Source of the DNA: Euryarchaeota archaeon UBA60
GTDB lineage: Archaea; Thermoplasmatota; Poseidoniia; Poseidoniales; Poseidoniaceae
NCBI GenBank assembly: GCA_002503395.1
Contig: DARQ01000127.1
Span: 9,492 to 16,422 of the forward strand
Direction: 5' to 3'
Length of the DNA stretch: 6,931 nucleotides
Positions 5,687-6,931 of the stretch are shown one piece after another (position 1 is the first letter of the stretch; each line of letters begins with the position of its first letter). Made by a program: the position numbers and the translations under genes. A model generated the notes under the pieces. The model was not told the origin of the DNA. It searched no databases and worked only from the letters and a program-made list of their open reading frames with translations.

Positions 5687-6931
5687 ATGCCAATCGATGG
5701 TAGTCCATTCCCTGAGCCGATAGCCCCTCCACCCGTAGGAGCAGATGGTAAAGCTAGCCTCGCATTCATTCAAGCTCAGGTAATTCGCCATCACCAGAGG
5801 TTTCACGATAGCATCCCCTTAATCGCCAGTGAAAATCTGGTCAGCCCCAGAGCGGCTGAAATGTTCGCCACCGACTTGCACAATCGCTATGCAGAGGGTT
5901 TACCCGGCTCAAGATATTACGAGGGAAATGTCGATTACGATCCGATAGAAACCCATGTCGAGGAATTGGCAAAGCGACTCTTCAATTGTTCTTTCGCCGA
6001 CGTAAGGCCAGTTTCCGGGACTGCGGCAAACATCTCTGCTCTATTCAGTTTGGGAGAACCGGGCGACAAATTCATGGCACCTGAACTTGCCGCTGGGGCA
6101 CATATTTCAACGCAGAGATTCGGTGCCGCAGGTTTGCGTGGATTTGCCACCATCACCTACCCTTCGATTCCAGAGACGATGTCGATAGATACCGATGTAG
6201 CTGCCGAGGCAATCCGTGTCGAGAAACCGCGAATATGCTATTTTGGGCAGTCGGTATTCTTGTTTCCCTCCGATTTGCAGCCAATGATTGAAGCCGCCCG
6301 TGAGGTGGGAGCAAGCGTGATGTATGATGCTGCACACGTTCTTGGCCTCATCGCTGGCGGCCGCTTCCAAGACCCTATTGGTGACGGTGTCGATCTGGTA
6401 ACCGCCTCTACGCACAAGACTTTCGCCGGTCCGCAACACGGTATTATTCTTGGCAACGATGATGTGGAATTGCCAAGCGGTATGATGCTACACAAGAGGG
6501 TCCGCTCCAGAGTTTTCCCCGGAGTGCATTCTAATCACCACCTACACAAAGTAGCCGCGCTCGGTGTATCTTTGGCAGAAGCACTCGAATTCCAAACCGA
6601 TTATGCTAACGATACAATCGCTAATGCCAAGACTCTTGCAGAGGGCTTATGGGCACGCGGGATGAAGGTATTCGCCCCCGACCATGGCTTTACTGAAAGC
6701 CATACAATATTGGTCGATGTACAGGAATTCGGCGGCGGGGCTGAAGTTAGTTTGAGGGCTGAGGCGCAGGGTTTGGTGATGAATAAGAATATGCTGCCTG
6801 GCGACACATCTGCGATATTACCTTCAGGAATCCGACTAGGCACACCTGAAATGACCCGACTTGGTATGGGTGGCGATGAGATGGACGAGGTTGCAGACCT
6901 GATTCATCTCGCTGCTGTCGGCGGGAAGGGT
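5687..6931 (+). CDS. glyA: Serine hydroxymethyltransferase, archaeal type, C-terminus cut by window edge
   Basis: This PLP enzyme interconverts serine and glycine, passing the one-carbon unit to a folate or, in some archaea, a tetrahydromethanopterin; the sequence does not decide which. It is cytosolic. 415 codons are visible. Family landmarks are LIASEN (45-50), NRYAEGLPGSRYYEGN (66-81) with Tyr68, Glu70, Tyr77 and Tyr78, PVSGTAAN (108-115) in place of the bacterial PHSGSQAN, His139 at the PLP-stacking position, DAAHVLGLIAGG (214-225), STHKTFAGPQHG (241-252) with Lys244 as the Schiff-base lysine, and GIRLGTPEMTRLGM (381-394) with the substrate-carboxylate Arg383. All key residues look intact. 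Residues 1-20 are a Pro-rich extension ahead of the family core. Typical archaeal homologues are about 430 residues, so roughly 15-25 residues are missing at the end. ATG 5687 is the only plausible start: an in-frame TAA lies at 5642 and the next ATG is codon 59. No Shine-Dalgarno site precedes it, suggesting a leaderless or weakly led transcript. It is divergent from the surface-protein genes. Confidence 0.95.
   Translation, partial: MPIDGSPFPEPIAPPPVGADGKASLAFIQAQVIRHHQRFHDSIPLIASENLVSPRAAEMFATDLHNRYAEGLPGSRYYEGNVDYDPIETHVEELAKRLFNCSFADVRPVSGTAANISALFSLGEPGDKFMAPELAAGAHISTQRFGAAGLRGFATITYPSIPETMSIDTDVAAEAIRVEKPRICYFGQSVFLFPSDLQPMIEAAREVGASVMYDAAHVLGLIAGGRFQDPIGDGVDLVTASTHKTFAGPQHGIILGNDDVELPSGMMLHKRVRSRVFPGVHSNHHLHKVAALGVSLAEALEFQTDYANDTIANAKTLAEGLWARGMKVFAPDHGFTESHTILVDVQEFGGGAEVSLRAEAQGLVMNKNMLPGDTSAILPSGIRLGTPEMTRLGMGGDEMDEVADLIHLAAVGGKG

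Noticed and set aside
5935..6843. Minus-strand frames opposite glyA (60-110 codons)
   Set aside because: They are shadows of the strongly supported glyA frame.

Overview
The window looks like a piece of a marine euryarchaeal genome, most plausibly Marine Group II (Poseidoniales). This is inferred, not proven. The grounds are an archaeal-type serine hydroxymethyltransferase, a very large Asp-rich secreted protein made of thrombospondin-type-3-like calcium-binding repeats next to a PKD-domain membrane protein, a TATA-like promoter element, and at least one gene with no visible Shine-Dalgarno sequence. No rRNA, tRNA, CRISPR, insertion sequence or integrase was found.

Layout. Three genes point left on the minus strand, in transcription order: (i) 5290-2201, a 1029-residue secreted or membrane-anchored protein with about 25 DxDxDG repeats; (ii) 2140-599, a 513-residue PKD-domain protein with a signal peptide and one C-terminal membrane helix; (iii) 558 to beyond position 1, the N-terminal part of an aminopeptidase P (Xaa-Pro aminopeptidase), cut by the window edge. 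The gaps are 60 and 40 bases with no strong terminator, so one transcript is plausible. A 387-base intergenic region then separates this set from a divergent plus-strand gene, glyA (5687 to beyond 6931), which lacks only its last residues.

How they fit together. The repeat protein and the PKD protein look like a surface pair: a long, acidic, probably calcium-stiffened extracellular rod with cysteines in its loops, and a membrane-tethered partner rich in N-glycosylation sequons with two immunoglobulin-like PKD domains. PepP and GlyA are cytosolic housekeeping enzymes (release of N-terminal residues preceding proline; serine/glycine and one-carbon metabolism) with no obvious link to the surface pair.

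The most notable observation is a segment inside the repeat array (protein residues about 452-518) that reads like a biotinyl/lipoyl-type barrel domain lacking the modifiable lysine. No clear new defence or mobile system is visible.
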